A stretch of 64,000 nt of DNA from Sva-07 sp963747375 (GCA_963747375.1 CAVVFL010000012.1:91038-155037); one strand, 5' to 3'. Positions 37,993-47,236 are shown, numbered from the stretch's first letter. The notes: generated by a model not told the origin, from the letters alone. Translations and numbers: made by a program.

Positions 37993-39023
37993 GTCCGATC
38001 GGCTGTCCGGTCGGAGATCACCCGGGCGATCTCCCCGTAGCGCTCGAAGCGTTCGGGCGTGTCGAACGCTGGGTTGTAGAGCACGAGTCGATCGACGGTG
38101 TCCGTGTACTTGGCCACGAGCGTGTCGGCGAGGGTGTCCCAGCCCGCTTCGGTACAGAACACGGCGAGATGATCGTCGGTGATCTCGGCGGCCATCGCGG
38201 CGAAATCGCCGGCCTTCTGTTTCGCCCTGATCCGCTCGGTGGTGCCCTCGAAGCCGGCCTCGTCCCAGATGAACGCATAGTTCGGTGTCGAGCCGTAGAA
38301 CGACAGCGTGAGGCGAGCAGCGTCACGGGCCGCGGCGATCTCGGCGTCGGTGTCGCCCACGATCGTCGTCACGGGAACGATGATGCTCACGTCGTCAGGC
38401 GATCGACCGGCATTCCTGGCACCGGTGGCCACGTTGGGTACGACGTGGCGGGCGAGGTAGCCGGGTTCGCCGAGCGGGTGGACATGGACGCCGTCGGCGA
38501 CTTCGCCGGCCATGCGCAGCATCCACGGATTCACTGCCGCGATGTCGACGGCCGGATCGGTCACCTCGATGGGGCCGGGGCTCCACTGACGGTTCAGGAA
38601 GTCGAGTTCGTAGAAGTCGCCGTGATGGTCGAGTGGATCGCCACGGAAGCCGGCGAAGCAGGCCTTGACGGCGCAGACGTAGTCGCGCAGTCGAGGTCCC
38701 GGATGATCGAACTCGACGCCATAGCGACGCACGATGTGCGTGCGCACCTGTGTGCCGAGACCGAGCCGGAATCGACCGCCGGTCAGTTCCTGGAGTTCCC
38801 AGGCGACCTGCGCAGTGATCATGGGGCTCCGGGGAAACGCCACCGCGACCCCGGTCGACATCTCCAGTCCGGGAGCCGCCAGCGCCGCAGCCGTCACCGC
38901 CGGGTAAGCCGTGCGCCCGCCCTCCGTGAAGAGCATCCCGTCGAAGCCGACCTGTTGTGTCCGTTGGGCGAGCGGGCCCATCTCGCGCAGCGAGCGTGGC
39001 AGGGTCATCACGTCGACGCGCAT
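37989..39023 (-). CDS. F420-dependent LLM class oxidoreductase
   Basis: 344 residues of the bacterial luciferase-like superfamily. The N-terminal DVMTLPRSLREMGPLAQRTQQVGFDGMLFTEGGRTAYP and the ELTGGRFRLGLGTQVRTHIVRRYG segments match the TIGR03617-like F420-dependent group. It probably uses F420 rather than FMN. ATG 39023 has a TACGGT -10 hexamer 6 bases upstream, overlapping the divergent promoter. It is the first gene of the operon with a GNAT and a protease. Confidence 0.88.
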   Translation of the reverse strand: MRVDVMTLPRSLREMGPLAQRTQQVGFDGMLFTEGGRTAYPAVTAAALAAPGLEMSTGVAVAFPRSPMITAQVAWELQELTGGRFRLGLGTQVRTHIVRRYGVEFDHPGPRLRDYVCAVKACFAGFRGDPLDHHGDFYELDFLNRQWSPGPIEVTDPAVDIAAVNPWMLRMAGEVADGVHVHPLGEPGYLARHVVPNVATGARNAGRSPDDVSIIVPVTTIVGDTDAEIAAARDAARLTLSFYGSTPNYAFIWDEAGFEGTTERIRAKQKAGDFAAMAAEITDDHLAVFCTEAGWDTLADTLVAKYTDTVDRLVLYNPAFDTPERFERYGEIARVISDRTADRT

Positions 39024-39047
39024 GGCTCGACCGTAATCTCGCCGCCG
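39024..39047. promoter_or_regulatory. Overlapping bidirectional leaderless promoters
   Basis: Minus-strand -10 TACGGT (39030-39035) and plus-strand -10 TAATCT (39034-39039) overlap by 2 bp. They lie 6 and 8 bases from ATG 39023 (minus) and ATG 39048 (plus), so only 24 bases separate the two start codons. Confidence 0.6.
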
Positions 39048-39674
39048 ATGCATCCATTGCTCGAAGCACTGCTCGCCGCCGCCGAGGGGCGCTTCACGCC
39101 TGCTGACGGGCTGGTCGACGTGTTCGCCCCGTTGGAGGGTGACCATCACGCCGTCGTCGAGTTCACGGGTCACTCCGTGGTGCTCACCGACCGCTCGACA
39201 GACGAGCTGCTCGTCCGCGGCGCCGATGGCTTCGGTGGCTCCTCGCATCCTGACGTGCTGCGCTGGTTGGCAGGCCCGAATGGCTGGATCGGCACGCACG
39301 ACGTCGTGCTGGTTGCACGGGGGATGGGCGGCGGCCGACTCGCGGAATCGAATGCCCATGATGCCCATCCTCGAGTCGAGCGTTCACGGGCACATCGCCG
39401 TGATGTTCGGGTGTACGCCAACGACATCGGGCTGGTCACCGTCGGGAGGGGACTGGTGGACCGGCTCGAATTGTCGGTCGAACTGTTCGATCCCGGTCGG
39501 GCCGGATCCGGCCACGGTCGGGGCTTGATCGCCGAAGGCCTCGCAGTGATCGAAGCAGGCGCTGCGGTCTTCGCGCAGGTCGCTCCGGGAAATGCAGGGT
39601 CGCTTCGAGCCTTCCTGAGCTGCGGGTTTGTCCCGATCGCGGCCGAAACGCTGCTCGGACGGACCACCAATTGA
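39048..39674 (+). CDS. GNAT-like acetyltransferase fold protein
   Basis: 208 residues. The C-terminal GNAT-like part contains ELSVELFDPGRAGSGHGRGLIAEGLAVIEAG and VAPGNAGSLRAFLSCGFVPIAAE, the acetyl-CoA-binding and beta5/alpha4 segments. The N-terminal ~110 residues look like a separate domain (VVEFTGHSVVLTDRSTDELLV). ATG 39048 follows TAATCT by 8 bases. An actinobacterial hypothetical protein with unknown substrate. Confidence 0.7.
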   Translation: MHPLLEALLAAAEGRFTPADGLVDVFAPLEGDHHAVVEFTGHSVVLTDRSTDELLVRGADGFGGSSHPDVLRWLAGPNGWIGTHDVVLVARGMGGGRLAESNAHDAHPRVERSRAHRRDVRVYANDIGLVTVGRGLVDRLELSVELFDPGRAGSGHGRGLIAEGLAVIEAGAAVFAQVAPGNAGSLRAFLSCGFVPIAAETLLGRTTN

Positions 39675-39807
39675 CATGACTGCTGTCTCGTGACACACAA
39701 TTGGAACACGACCGATGGACACAACGTCATCTCGTCGCGCTAGACCTTGACGGTCATCGCATCCGGGCAGTTGGGCCCGGGTTCCGCGAACTCGTTTCGA
39801 GGGCGGC

Positions 39808-41514
39808 ATGAACCACGACATCATCATTCGAAACGGCACCGTCGTCGACGGCACGGGGGCCCCTGCGACTCGCGCTGACGTCGGAATCAAGGGCGATCGG
39901 ATCGCGGAGATCGTCGAACTCGATGACGGTGGAATCGGCGGGAGTGGCGCTCGTGAGATCGACGCAGAGGGTCGGCTCGTCACACCGGGCTTCGTCGACA
40001 TCCACACGCACCTGGACGCGCAGCTCGCCTGGGATCCGCTCGGCACCTCGAGCTGTTGGCACGGGGTGACCAGCGTCGTCATGGGCAACTGCGGAGTCAC
40101 GTTCGCTCCGTGCCGCCCCGACGACCGCTCGACGCTCGCGGAGATGATGGAAAGCGTCGAGGACATCCCGCGTGACGCCATCCTCGGCGGATTGGCGTGG
40201 GACTGGGAGACGTACGGCGAGTACTACGACTCGATCGATCGGCTGCCGAAGGGTCCGAACACGGGTGGTCTCGTCGGACACAGCGCGCTTCGCACCTACG
40301 TGATGGGCGAACGGGGGCTCGACGAGGCTCCGGCGACGGGCGACGACATCGCCGAGATGGTCCGACTGGTCGACGACGCGATGAGCGCTGGTGCGCTCGG
40401 TGTGTCGACGAGCCGGACCCTCATGCACAAGGTTCCCGACGGTCGTCCGATTCCCGGCACGTTTGCTGCTGCCGATGAACTGCTCGCGTTCGCCCAGGTC
40501 CTCCGCGAACACGGTGCCGGCGTGTTCGAGGGCGCGATGCGCCTCGGTGAGCGTGACAACGATGCCCTCGACAACACTCGCGCCGAGGTGGCGCTGATGG
40601 GCGAGATCAGTCGCCACAGCGGTCGACCGGTCAGCTTCGGGCTGACGCAGAGCAGCCGCCGCCCCGACCTGTACCAGCGTGTCATCGACTTCGTGAAGTC
40701 CGAGAACGCCGCCGGTGCCAACGTGCGGCCGCAGACAACCGCCCGCGGTGTGGGCATCCTGTTCGGTCTCGAGACGCGTACACCGTTCGACCGGGCGCCG
40801 TCGTGGAAGGAACTGCGCGGGGCGGTGAACGGCCGCAAGATGCAGATGGTTCGCGATTCCGTGTTCCGCCAGACACTCATCACCGAAGCCGACGTCCATG
40901 GCACGCCGATCGATCTCGACGGGCTCTTCGTGCTGCCCGACGGTGAGGCTCGTTACGACTGCGATCCGGCGAACTCGTTGGCGGCGATCGCCGTGGCTCG
41001 CGGTGTCAGCCCTGCTGCAGCCTTCATCGAGTTGATCCTCGAAACCGACGGCGCGCTCGTGGCCAACATGCCGTTCCTCAATCAGGACCTGACGGCGGTC
41101 GAGTCGATGCTCGATGATCCGTTGGTCACGCTCGGTCTGGCCGATGCGGGTGCCCATGTCGGCCAGATCATGGACGCGAGCCAGCCGACGTTCTTCCTGA
41201 CGTACTGGATCCGGGAACGAGAACGCTGGAGCATCGAGGAGGCCATCCGGCGCCTCACCACCGACACGGCCGATCTGTTCGGCATCCGCAACCGCGGCCG
41301 TCTCGCCGTCGGTGCGTTCGCCGACGTCAACGTCATCGACTTCGACAATCTTCACCTGCCGCACCCCGAGTACGTCACCGACTTCCCCAATGGTGCCGGG
41401 CGGTATGTGCAGGGCTCGGCCGGATACGACTACACGCTCGTGAACGGATACGTGTTCATGGACCACGGCGAGCACACCGGCGCCCTCGCGGGCCGGATGC
41501 TCCGGTCGAACTGA
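39808..41514 (+). CDS. N-acyl-D-amino-acid deacylase family amidohydrolase
   Basis: 568 residues. The metal-binding H-x-H is in GFVDIHTHLDAQLAWDP. GVTSVVMGNCGVTFAPCRP is the D-aminoacylase signature, and the GAHVGQIMDA-type metal site and LAVGAFADVNVIDFDNL complete the fold. It hydrolyses N-acyl groups or cyclic amides; D-aminoacylase is the closest named family. The gene stands alone; a 133-base gap upstream holds an imperfect CCAATTG/CAATTGG inverted pair (39667-39673 and 39698-39704). Confidence 0.88.
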   Translation: MNHDIIIRNGTVVDGTGAPATRADVGIKGDRIAEIVELDDGGIGGSGAREIDAEGRLVTPGFVDIHTHLDAQLAWDPLGTSSCWHGVTSVVMGNCGVTFAPCRPDDRSTLAEMMESVEDIPRDAILGGLAWDWETYGEYYDSIDRLPKGPNTGGLVGHSALRTYVMGERGLDEAPATGDDIAEMVRLVDDAMSAGALGVSTSRTLMHKVPDGRPIPGTFAAADELLAFAQVLREHGAGVFEGAMRLGERDNDALDNTRAEVALMGEISRHSGRPVSFGLTQSSRRPDLYQRVIDFVKSENAAGANVRPQTTARGVGILFGLETRTPFDRAPSWKELRGAVNGRKMQMVRDSVFRQTLITEADVHGTPIDLDGLFVLPDGEARYDCDPANSLAAIAVARGVSPAAAFIELILETDGALVANMPFLNQDLTAVESMLDDPLVTLGLADAGAHVGQIMDASQPTFFLTYWIRERERWSIEEAIRRLTTDTADLFGIRNRGRLAVGAFADVNVIDFDNLHLPHPEYVTDFPNGAGRYVQGSAGYDYTLVNGYVFMDHGEHTGALAGRMLRSN

Positions 41515-41600
41515 CTCACCGCCGACTGGTTACCGTCGGACGATCGGCGTGGTGATCGTCACCCGTCGACGACCCAGTCGAGTTCGATGAGGAGTTTCCG

Positions 41601-42387
41601 ATGACCGCTGCCGCCATCCCTGCACTGGAACAAGAGGTCCGGTTCGCCAAGGAACTGTTCGCCACCCTGACATCGGCTGAGTGGGAGACGGCGTCGGCGT
41701 GCGATGGCTGGCGCGTGCAGGATGTCGCCCAGCACATGGCATCGGTGTTCCAACAGATCGCCGACCCGACGTCGATCGACACCGGTGACTCGGGCAAGGC
41801 CGAGTTGGCGGCCGAGGTGCCGGTGCAGGCGCGTCGGGATTGGACGATCAACCAAGTTGTCGGCGCCTACGACGAATGGTCGCCGAAGGGCGTCGCGGCG
41901 CTGGCCGCGTTGCAGGAACCACCGATGGCCGATGCACAGGTGCCGCTCTCCGACCTCGGCACGCACCCGCTCAACCTGCTCGGCAATGCGATCGTGTTCG
42001 ACCACTACTGTCATCTGCGCTACGACATGGGCGCGGTGATCGAACGGGCCGCAGCGCTTCCCCGCGACGAGGGTGCCCTGGTGGCGACTCGCGAGTGGAT
42101 GTTGGCGGGCCTGCCGCAGATGTGCGCCGAGGCGCTGGCGGGCGCCCCCCAGCAACCCGTCAACATCGTGTTCGACGGCCCAGGAGGCGGGAGCTTCATC
42201 TTGGCGCCGGGCACTGACGGGTGGACGGTGGCCGAGGGGTCCGACGCAGACGCACCGACCGTGCACAGCGACCGTGCACGATTTCGTGTCGTGGGGAACC
42301 AAGCGCTCCGACTGGCGCGATGTCGTCACGGGTGACACCGACAACGCCGCGGTCAGCAGCGTCCTCGACGCCATCAACATCATCTGA
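41601..42387 (+). CDS. Mycothiol-dependent maleylpyruvate isomerase/DinB-like family protein, one frameshift
   Basis: About 262 residues after correction. The DinB-like helical bundle shows a metal-ligand pattern: His in VQDVAQHMASVFQQI and two His in IVFDHYCHLRYDM. This fits the TIGR03083/MDMPI family, which uses mycothiol in some members. The frame breaks at about 42270, where an extra G (AGC-G-ACC) diverts VHS-TVHDFVSWGTKRSDW; the corrected stop is at 42387. A Shine-Dalgarno GAGGAG precedes ATG 41601. The function of this member is unknown. Confidence 0.78.
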
Positions 42388-42424
42388 CCCCGCCCGGCCC
42401 GCCGGAAGATCCGCCTCCCCCCAC

Positions 42425-42479
42425 CCCGAAATTCGGAGCCACTGTTGCGCTGAGCGCAACGTTCGCTCCGAATTTCGGG
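42425..42479. repeat. Dispersed palindromic element, copy 2
   Basis: Outer arms CCCGAAATTCGGAGC (42425-42439) and GCTCCGAATTTCGGG (42465-42479) form 15 perfect base pairs. The inner hairpin GTTGCGCT-G-AGCGCAAC (42444-42460) adds 8. It lies in the convergent gap between 42387 and 42524, where it could act as a bidirectional terminator. It shares the outer and inner arm sequences with the element at 20423-20471. Confidence 0.9.
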
Positions 42480-42523
42480 TCGAGAGTTCGGTTTCGGGGT
42501 GCGGGTGCGGGTGGGGTTGGGGG

Positions 42524-43240
42524 TCAGAGACGGCGGCGGAGTTCGACGTAGACCTCGGGGCCGGCGAGTGCTGTCAACGAGTCGGCCATCGAGTCGATGA
42601 CGCGCTCGTTGCCGCTGTATGCCTCGCCGCCTTCGTTGCGCTCGGTGCAGCACCACGCCATCGTGCGGCCGTGGTCGCCCCAGTCGGCGCGGGTCCACCG
42701 GCGCACTGTGGCCGATTCGGTGGTGTCGTCGATCTCCTGCCAGTCGACGCGCAGGGGGAGTTGCCAACACACCGAGGGCTTCCACTCGGTCGGCGACTCG
42801 TCGGATTCGAGTGCGGCGAGGTGCAATGCGCAGCCGTCCCCACCATCGAATCCGGGACGGTTGAGGAAGATGCAGGCGCCATCGACGACGCGGGTGTGGG
42901 TCCGTTCGACGTCTCCGAAGATGCCGTTGGCGCCGGAGTCGGGATCGGGCTCGCCGTGCGCGACGTGGTGGTACTGGAACTGTTCCGGGGTGAGCATCGA
43001 CGCGTAGGCGTCGACGTTCATCGCCTCCGCTTGGCCGGCGGGGCCGTCGCCGAAGTGGGCGCCGAGCGAGCAGCATCCCTGGTTGAGTTCCTCGGCCGGG
43101 TGGTCCAGGATCCCCTTGCAGCCCTGTCCGAAGAGGCAGGTCCAGTTCGATTCGAGGAACTCGCGCTCGAAACGCCAGACGGTGTCGTCGCGCACGATCT
43201 CGATGAAGCCGTCGTCGGATGCGTGAGTCGGGTCGGTCAT
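42524..43240 (-). CDS. Conserved cysteine-rich protein (Rv0495c-like)
   Basis: 238 residues with at least eight conserved-looking cysteines: SNWTCLFGQGCKGI, NQGCCSLGAH, GDGCALHLAAL, SVCWQLPL, AWCCTERNEG. The pattern resembles YkgJ-type/Rv0495c actinobacterial proteins and suggests Zn or Fe-S binding. Function unknown. ATG 43240 overlaps the stop of the upstream membrane protein gene (ATGA), so the two form an operon. Confidence 0.75.
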   Translation of the reverse strand: MTDPTHASDDGFIEIVRDDTVWRFEREFLESNWTCLFGQGCKGILDHPAEELNQGCCSLGAHFGDGPAGQAEAMNVDAYASMLTPEQFQYHHVAHGEPDPDSGANGIFGDVERTHTRVVDGACIFLNRPGFDGGDGCALHLAALESDESPTEWKPSVCWQLPLRVDWQEIDDTTESATVRRWTRADWGDHGRTMAWCCTERNEGGEAYSGNERVIDSMADSLTALAGPEVYVELRRRL

Positions 43241-44622
43241 TGCTGAGTGAACGCCACGTTGCGGCCACCTGGGCCGAGGTCGATCGTGTCGGTCGCGGTG
43301 GACGCGTCGGCGAGGGTGAGGCGACCGTCGATCTCGAGGACGACCTTCGCGCCATCGGGGGAGACACCGATGAGCACGTTGTCTCCGTCGACGCTCACCG
43401 TGGCAACGGAATCCGGCGAGGTGATCTGATATCCGCTCGTGGCGGACGACGCGACGGTGCATCCGTCAGCGGTCGAGAACAGTGGAGCGGTCATGTCGGC
43501 TTCGTTCAGCGTGGTTCCATCGGCAACGGCAACGAGCACGACCCGTCCGCTCGCATCGTCGGTGAATGCCAGACACGTCGACCCTCGTGTGCTCCAGGCT
43601 TCCGCGACGATTTGTGCGTTGGGGTACGTGCCGATCACGCCTCCGGAGTCGTCGAGGATCGCCGAGCCTTCGGCTCCGGAGACCACGAGCCGGTCGCCGC
43701 CGGTGTTGACGACACCGAACTCGATCGGTCCGAGGGCCAGTTCTCCGGTCGACTCGGTGTCACCGGACGCCGTCGACATCGTGACGATCTCGCCCTCGAC
43801 CGTGATCAGTTGTATCGAGTCGCCGCCGATGATTGCCGCCCGCACCGAGGTGGTCGCTCCGGAGGAGATCGGTTCGCCGTCGTGGTCGAAGACGGTGACG
43901 GTGGCCTGCGCGCCGACGTTCTGGGCCGTGACCACGACGTTGTCGTCGATCGCCAGTGCCAGCCCGGGGAAGTAGGAGGGCTCGTCACGATCGAATGAGA
44001 ACAGCACGCTCTGGAAGTTGCCCGTGTCGGTGACGAGGACGTCGCGGCCTGACGGGTCGCTACGCGCGCCACTCCATTCGTATCTCGCGCCGGCGATCGG
44101 CGCGAACTCATCGGTGTCGATCACGTCGCCGGACGGACCGTGTGCGATCACTCCTCGAGCGCCGTCGGTGGCCGCGACGATCATCGTGAGGCCGCTGCCC
44201 GCAGGCCGGGTGATGGCGTCGGCGGCGATCTCGTAGTCGGTCGACGACTCCTCGGCGAGGTCGACGATGCTCGTGGTGGTCGTCGAAACGACGACCGCGG
44301 TGGCGTCGACGACCGCGCTGTCGACAACGGATCGGGTGCCCGTGTCGATGCGACCGAGTTCCTCTCCGGCTTCGTTGTCGATGATGACGCGACCCGTTCG
44401 TTCGTCGATCAGTACCACACGGTTCCATTTTGCGCTCACCGAGCTCGAGCTGTCGTCGGCACTCCCCGTCAGATTCGTGATCACGAAGGCTGCGGTCGCG
44501 ATCACCGCCACGATTGCACCGATGACGACAACCCGTCGGAACCAGTAGTTGGGCCGCAGCGCCTCGACATCGTCGGCAAGGTGGTTGCCCTCGTCGTCGA
44601 ACGGTGGTGGTGACGACGGCAT
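43237..44622 (-). CDS. Membrane-anchored beta-propeller-like protein
   Basis: 461 residues. The short cytoplasmic N-terminus is followed by one transmembrane helix (VVVIGAIVAVIATAAFVITNL) and a long extracellular region of repeated beta-strand units (RVVLIDERTGRVIIDN; ALAIDDNVVVTAQN; GDSIQLITVEGEIVTM). This suggests a WD/PQQ-like propeller. It contains few cysteines. ATG 44622 lies 8 bases from -10 TACGAT (plus-map 44631-44636). Function unknown. Confidence 0.78.
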   Translation of the reverse strand: MPSSPPPFDDEGNHLADDVEALRPNYWFRRVVVIGAIVAVIATAAFVITNLTGSADDSSSSVSAKWNRVVLIDERTGRVIIDNEAGEELGRIDTGTRSVVDSAVVDATAVVVSTTTTSIVDLAEESSTDYEIAADAITRPAGSGLTMIVAATDGARGVIAHGPSGDVIDTDEFAPIAGARYEWSGARSDPSGRDVLVTDTGNFQSVLFSFDRDEPSYFPGLALAIDDNVVVTAQNVGAQATVTVFDHDGEPISSGATTSVRAAIIGGDSIQLITVEGEIVTMSTASGDTESTGELALGPIEFGVVNTGGDRLVVSGAEGSAILDDSGGVIGTYPNAQIVAEAWSTRGSTCLAFTDDASGRVVLVAVADGTTLNEADMTAPLFSTADGCTVASSATSGYQITSPDSVATVSVDGDNVLIGVSPDGAKVVLEIDGRLTLADASTATDTIDLGPGGRNVAFTQQ

Positions 44623-44657
44623 CGATGTCGATCGTAGGCGCACTAGCGTCGAGCGAC
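44623..44657. promoter_or_regulatory. Compact bidirectional leaderless promoter pair
   Basis: Minus-strand -10 TACGAT (44631-44636) and plus-strand -10 TAGCGT (44644-44649) are 7 bases apart. Each lies exactly 8 bases from its start codon (ATG 44622 minus, ATG 44658 plus). The 35-base gap has no room for a leader. Confidence 0.6.
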
Positions 44658-44837
44658 ATGGAGTTCTCCTGCCCTCGTTGCCACGGAGATGTCGTCGACG
44701 ATTTCTACGGTCCGTGCGAGTCATGTCGCACACAGCTTCGTGATGCGTTTCGCTCCGAGGGCCGCCTCGTCGTGGTGGCCGAATACGAGCCGAAGATGAA
44801 CGTCACCCCGAACGCCGTCGCCCTCAAGGACGACTGA
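44658..44837 (+). CDS. Small zinc-ribbon protein
   Basis: 59 residues: FSCPRCHGDVVDDFYGPCESC has two CxxC pairs, a zinc ribbon of rubredoxin/TFIIB type. The C-terminal half is MNVTPNAVALKDD-like and acidic. The same short protein type occurs in actinobacteria, with unknown function. The -10 TAGCGT is 8 bases from ATG 44658. Confidence 0.78.
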   Translation: MEFSCPRCHGDVVDDFYGPCESCRTQLRDAFRSEGRLVVVAEYEPKMNVTPNAVALKDD

Positions 44838-44917
44838 CCCGCCTCAGAACGTTTGTGTTGCGGTTTGGTTGGCCCATCCCAACGGAATTGCAACGCAAAC
44901 CGAGGTGGGGCTGCGTG

Positions 44918-46189
44918 TCAGGCGGTGGACGTGGGGAGGCCGCCGCCGGGCCGGAACTCAGACTGTTTGGCTTCCTGTGCGGCGGCGGCCTGGGCCGCCT
45001 GCTCCATCGAGACCTGCATCGCCGCAGCGGCACCCTCGTGGGCGAGAATCTTGCTCACCACGGCCTGGGATGCTCCCGCCATCAGTTCTGCTTGATGACG
45101 ATTGAGGTACTCCTGCGACTCACGCAGCCCCGCGGTGTAGCCGTTCAGCTCGGGGATCACGTATCGCGCAAGAAGGTCCCACGAACGCAGGGTGGCCTCG
45201 CGGTTGGCCCAGTCGTGAGCGAACCCGAGCACCACACCGAAGCCGCCGGTGATCTCCTGCAGGTGTCGGATCGCGGCAACGAGATCGTCGGGCGTTCCGA
45301 TGACGCCGGCCCCGGCGCCGGCGGCCCCGCTACCGGTGGTCTGCTCGAGGAGTTCCCACTTGTCGTCGACGTGGGTGGCGTTCGGGCGGCCGAGTGTCCA
45401 GACGTTGTACTCGTTGTGCCACCGCTGCAGGCCGTCGACCGCTTCGTTGCGTGCCTGCTCACGGCTCTCGGCGAGGTGGAACGCCATCAGCACTCGCCAG
45501 TTCTTCCGGTCGACGGTCTGGCCGTGCTCGGCGGCGGCCTGTTCGGCGAAGCCCCATTGGGTCGGAAGCGCCTGGATACCGGCGGTCGAGTTCGACGCGA
45601 TCGACAGCACACCCATGCCGTACTTGCCCGCCAGCGTCATTCCCGACGGTGAGATCGACGACGCCGTCACCATCGGGATGTCCTCCTGGAGGGGCAGGAG
45701 TTGGAGTCGGGCATCGTTGAGGGTGAACCACTCGCTGTCGTAGCTGAAGCGGTCGTCGCCGCGCAGGAGTCGGGTGATCACGCCGAGTGCCTCGTCCTGG
45801 CGGTCGCGTTGCACCATCGGATCGATACCGAGTGTCCGGGCATCGGAGGCGAGCGCACCGGGGCCGGAACCGAACATGGCGCGGCCGCGGCTCATGTGGT
45901 CGAGCTGTACGATGCGCTGGGCCACGTTGAACGGATGGTGGTACGGCAGGCTCGTGACGCCGGTGCCGAGCATGATGTTGTGGGTTCGCTGGGCGGCGCC
46001 GGCGAGGAACATCTCGGGCGAGGCGATCATCTCCCAGCCCGACGAATGGTGCTCGCCGCACCAGAACTCGTCGAAACCGAGCCGGTCGAGATGTTCGGCG
46101 AACTCGATGTCGCGCTGGAACTGGAGAGTCGGGTGCTCGCCGGTCGGGTGGTGCGGGGCGAGAAAGGTGCCGAAGCGCAGGCGGAGCAT
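44918..46189 (-). CDS. LLM class flavin-dependent monooxygenase
   Basis: 423 residues. Luciferase-like core: FGTFLAPHHPTGEHPTLQFQRDIEFAEHLDRLGFDEFWCGEHHSSGWE (in pieces), GTGVTSLPYHHPFNVAQRI, MSRGRAMFGSGPG. The C-terminal end is Ala/Gln-rich. It resembles alkanal/limonene-type flavin monooxygenases. ATG 46189 lies 7 bases from -10 TACCAT (plus-map 46197-46202). The substrate is unknown. Confidence 0.86.
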   Translation of the reverse strand: MLRLRFGTFLAPHHPTGEHPTLQFQRDIEFAEHLDRLGFDEFWCGEHHSSGWEMIASPEMFLAGAAQRTHNIMLGTGVTSLPYHHPFNVAQRIVQLDHMSRGRAMFGSGPGALASDARTLGIDPMVQRDRQDEALGVITRLLRGDDRFSYDSEWFTLNDARLQLLPLQEDIPMVTASSISPSGMTLAGKYGMGVLSIASNSTAGIQALPTQWGFAEQAAAEHGQTVDRKNWRVLMAFHLAESREQARNEAVDGLQRWHNEYNVWTLGRPNATHVDDKWELLEQTTGSGAAGAGAGVIGTPDDLVAAIRHLQEITGGFGVVLGFAHDWANREATLRSWDLLARYVIPELNGYTAGLRESQEYLNRHQAELMAGASQAVVSKILAHEGAAAAMQVSMEQAAQAAAAQEAKQSEFRPGGGLPTSTA

Positions 46190-46258
46190 TTCGACGATGG
46201 TAGGGAGTCGACGAAATTCGGCAGCCACCGGACCGACAGGTCTGCGATGCTGCCGGCC

Positions 46259-47194
46259 ATGGGACAAGACGTGGAGCGTGACGCTGAACTCCTGCTCCGC
46301 GCCGCGACCGAGGACGACGCCCCGGCTCTGTTCGCCCTACAGGCGGCGCAGGACACCGCGTGGTGGGGAACCCCCGATGGTGACCTGGGCGACACCGTTG
46401 CTGAACTCGACCGGGTGCGCCACGCGATGGGTTCACTCGACGCAGGGACCAGAGTCGCCGTGGCGCAGGGCAATGGTTCGGCCGACGGCATGGTCGTCGG
46501 TGCGGCGATGCTCACCGGTCACGGCCACACCAATCTGGCGCTCGATCCCGCTGCTCCGAGTGCCGCCCGGGCACAACATTCACTCGTGGCGTGGTTGGTG
46601 GAGGCCGGCGGAACGCTGATCGAGGCGCCGGCCCAGGACGTCGAACGGCTGGCGCTGCTCGCCGAGTTCGGGTTCGTGCCGACGCGGTCGAGCTTCGAAC
46701 TCGAACGGTCGGCCATCGTCGACGATCTCGGTCCGACGGTCTGGCCCACCGGCATCGGACCGGCCACGTTCCGTCCGAATCACGACGACGAGGAGGTCCA
46801 TCGGATGATCTACTCGGTGTGGTCCGACGTCGTGGGACACACCGACAGGCCCATCGACGAGTGGCGGGCACTGCTGTTGCACGACTCCTCGTTCGTTCCG
46901 GAGCTCGCCGTGCTGGCTCGACGTGATGATGGAGCGGGCGCAGTGGCCGGCGTGGCGATGTGTCGCACGTTCGCCGGAGGCATCGGATGGGTGCACCAAC
47001 TCGCGGTGGGTCGACCCGATCGTGGCGTCGGTCTCGGACGGGCCCTGCTGGTCGAGAGCTTCCACCGGTTGTCGGCGACCGGTGTCGAGATCCTCGGCCT
47101 CGGCGTCGAGGCGGAGAACACGAATGCACTCGGGCTCTACGTCAGTGTCGGTCTCGAGGTTGCACGGGAGTGGGTGCACTGCGCACCGAGCTGA
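46259..47194 (+). CDS. Tandem GNAT acetyltransferase (MshD-like architecture)
   Basis: 311 residues with two GNAT domains: a degenerate N-terminal one (LLRAATEDDAPALFALQ) and a C-terminal one with VHQLAVGRPDRGVGLGRALLVESFHR and ENTNALGLYVSVGLEVA. The length and two-domain layout fit mycothiol synthase MshD, and mycothione reductase is encoded in this window, but the identification is inferred. ATG 46259 or 46247 could start it. Confidence 0.7.
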   Translation: MGQDVERDAELLLRAATEDDAPALFALQAAQDTAWWGTPDGDLGDTVAELDRVRHAMGSLDAGTRVAVAQGNGSADGMVVGAAMLTGHGHTNLALDPAAPSAARAQHSLVAWLVEAGGTLIEAPAQDVERLALLAEFGFVPTRSSFELERSAIVDDLGPTVWPTGIGPATFRPNHDDEEVHRMIYSVWSDVVGHTDRPIDEWRALLLHDSSFVPELAVLARRDDGAGAVAGVAMCRTFAGGIGWVHQLAVGRPDRGVGLGRALLVESFHRLSATGVEILGLGVEAENTNALGLYVSVGLEVAREWVHCAPS

Positions 47195-47236
47195 CCGGTA
47201 TCGTGGTCGGGTCCTGTTCGCGGGACCCCCACACCG

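Noticed and set aside
39667..39704. CCAATTG/CAATTGG inverted pair with a nearby TTGACA-like hexamer upstream of the amidohydrolase
   Set aside because: 24-base loop and no fitting -10 at 16-18 bases; too weak to call a promoter or terminator.
39754..41475. 573-codon minus-strand frame opposite the amidohydrolase
   Set aside because: The plus-strand gene shows full catalytic motifs; the antisense frame has none.
41559..43367. 602-codon minus-strand frame overlapping the MDMPI-like gene and the cysteine-rich gene
   Set aside because: It crosses a convergent gap and a palindromic repeat and is basic low-complexity sequence; the genes in other frames carry the motifs.
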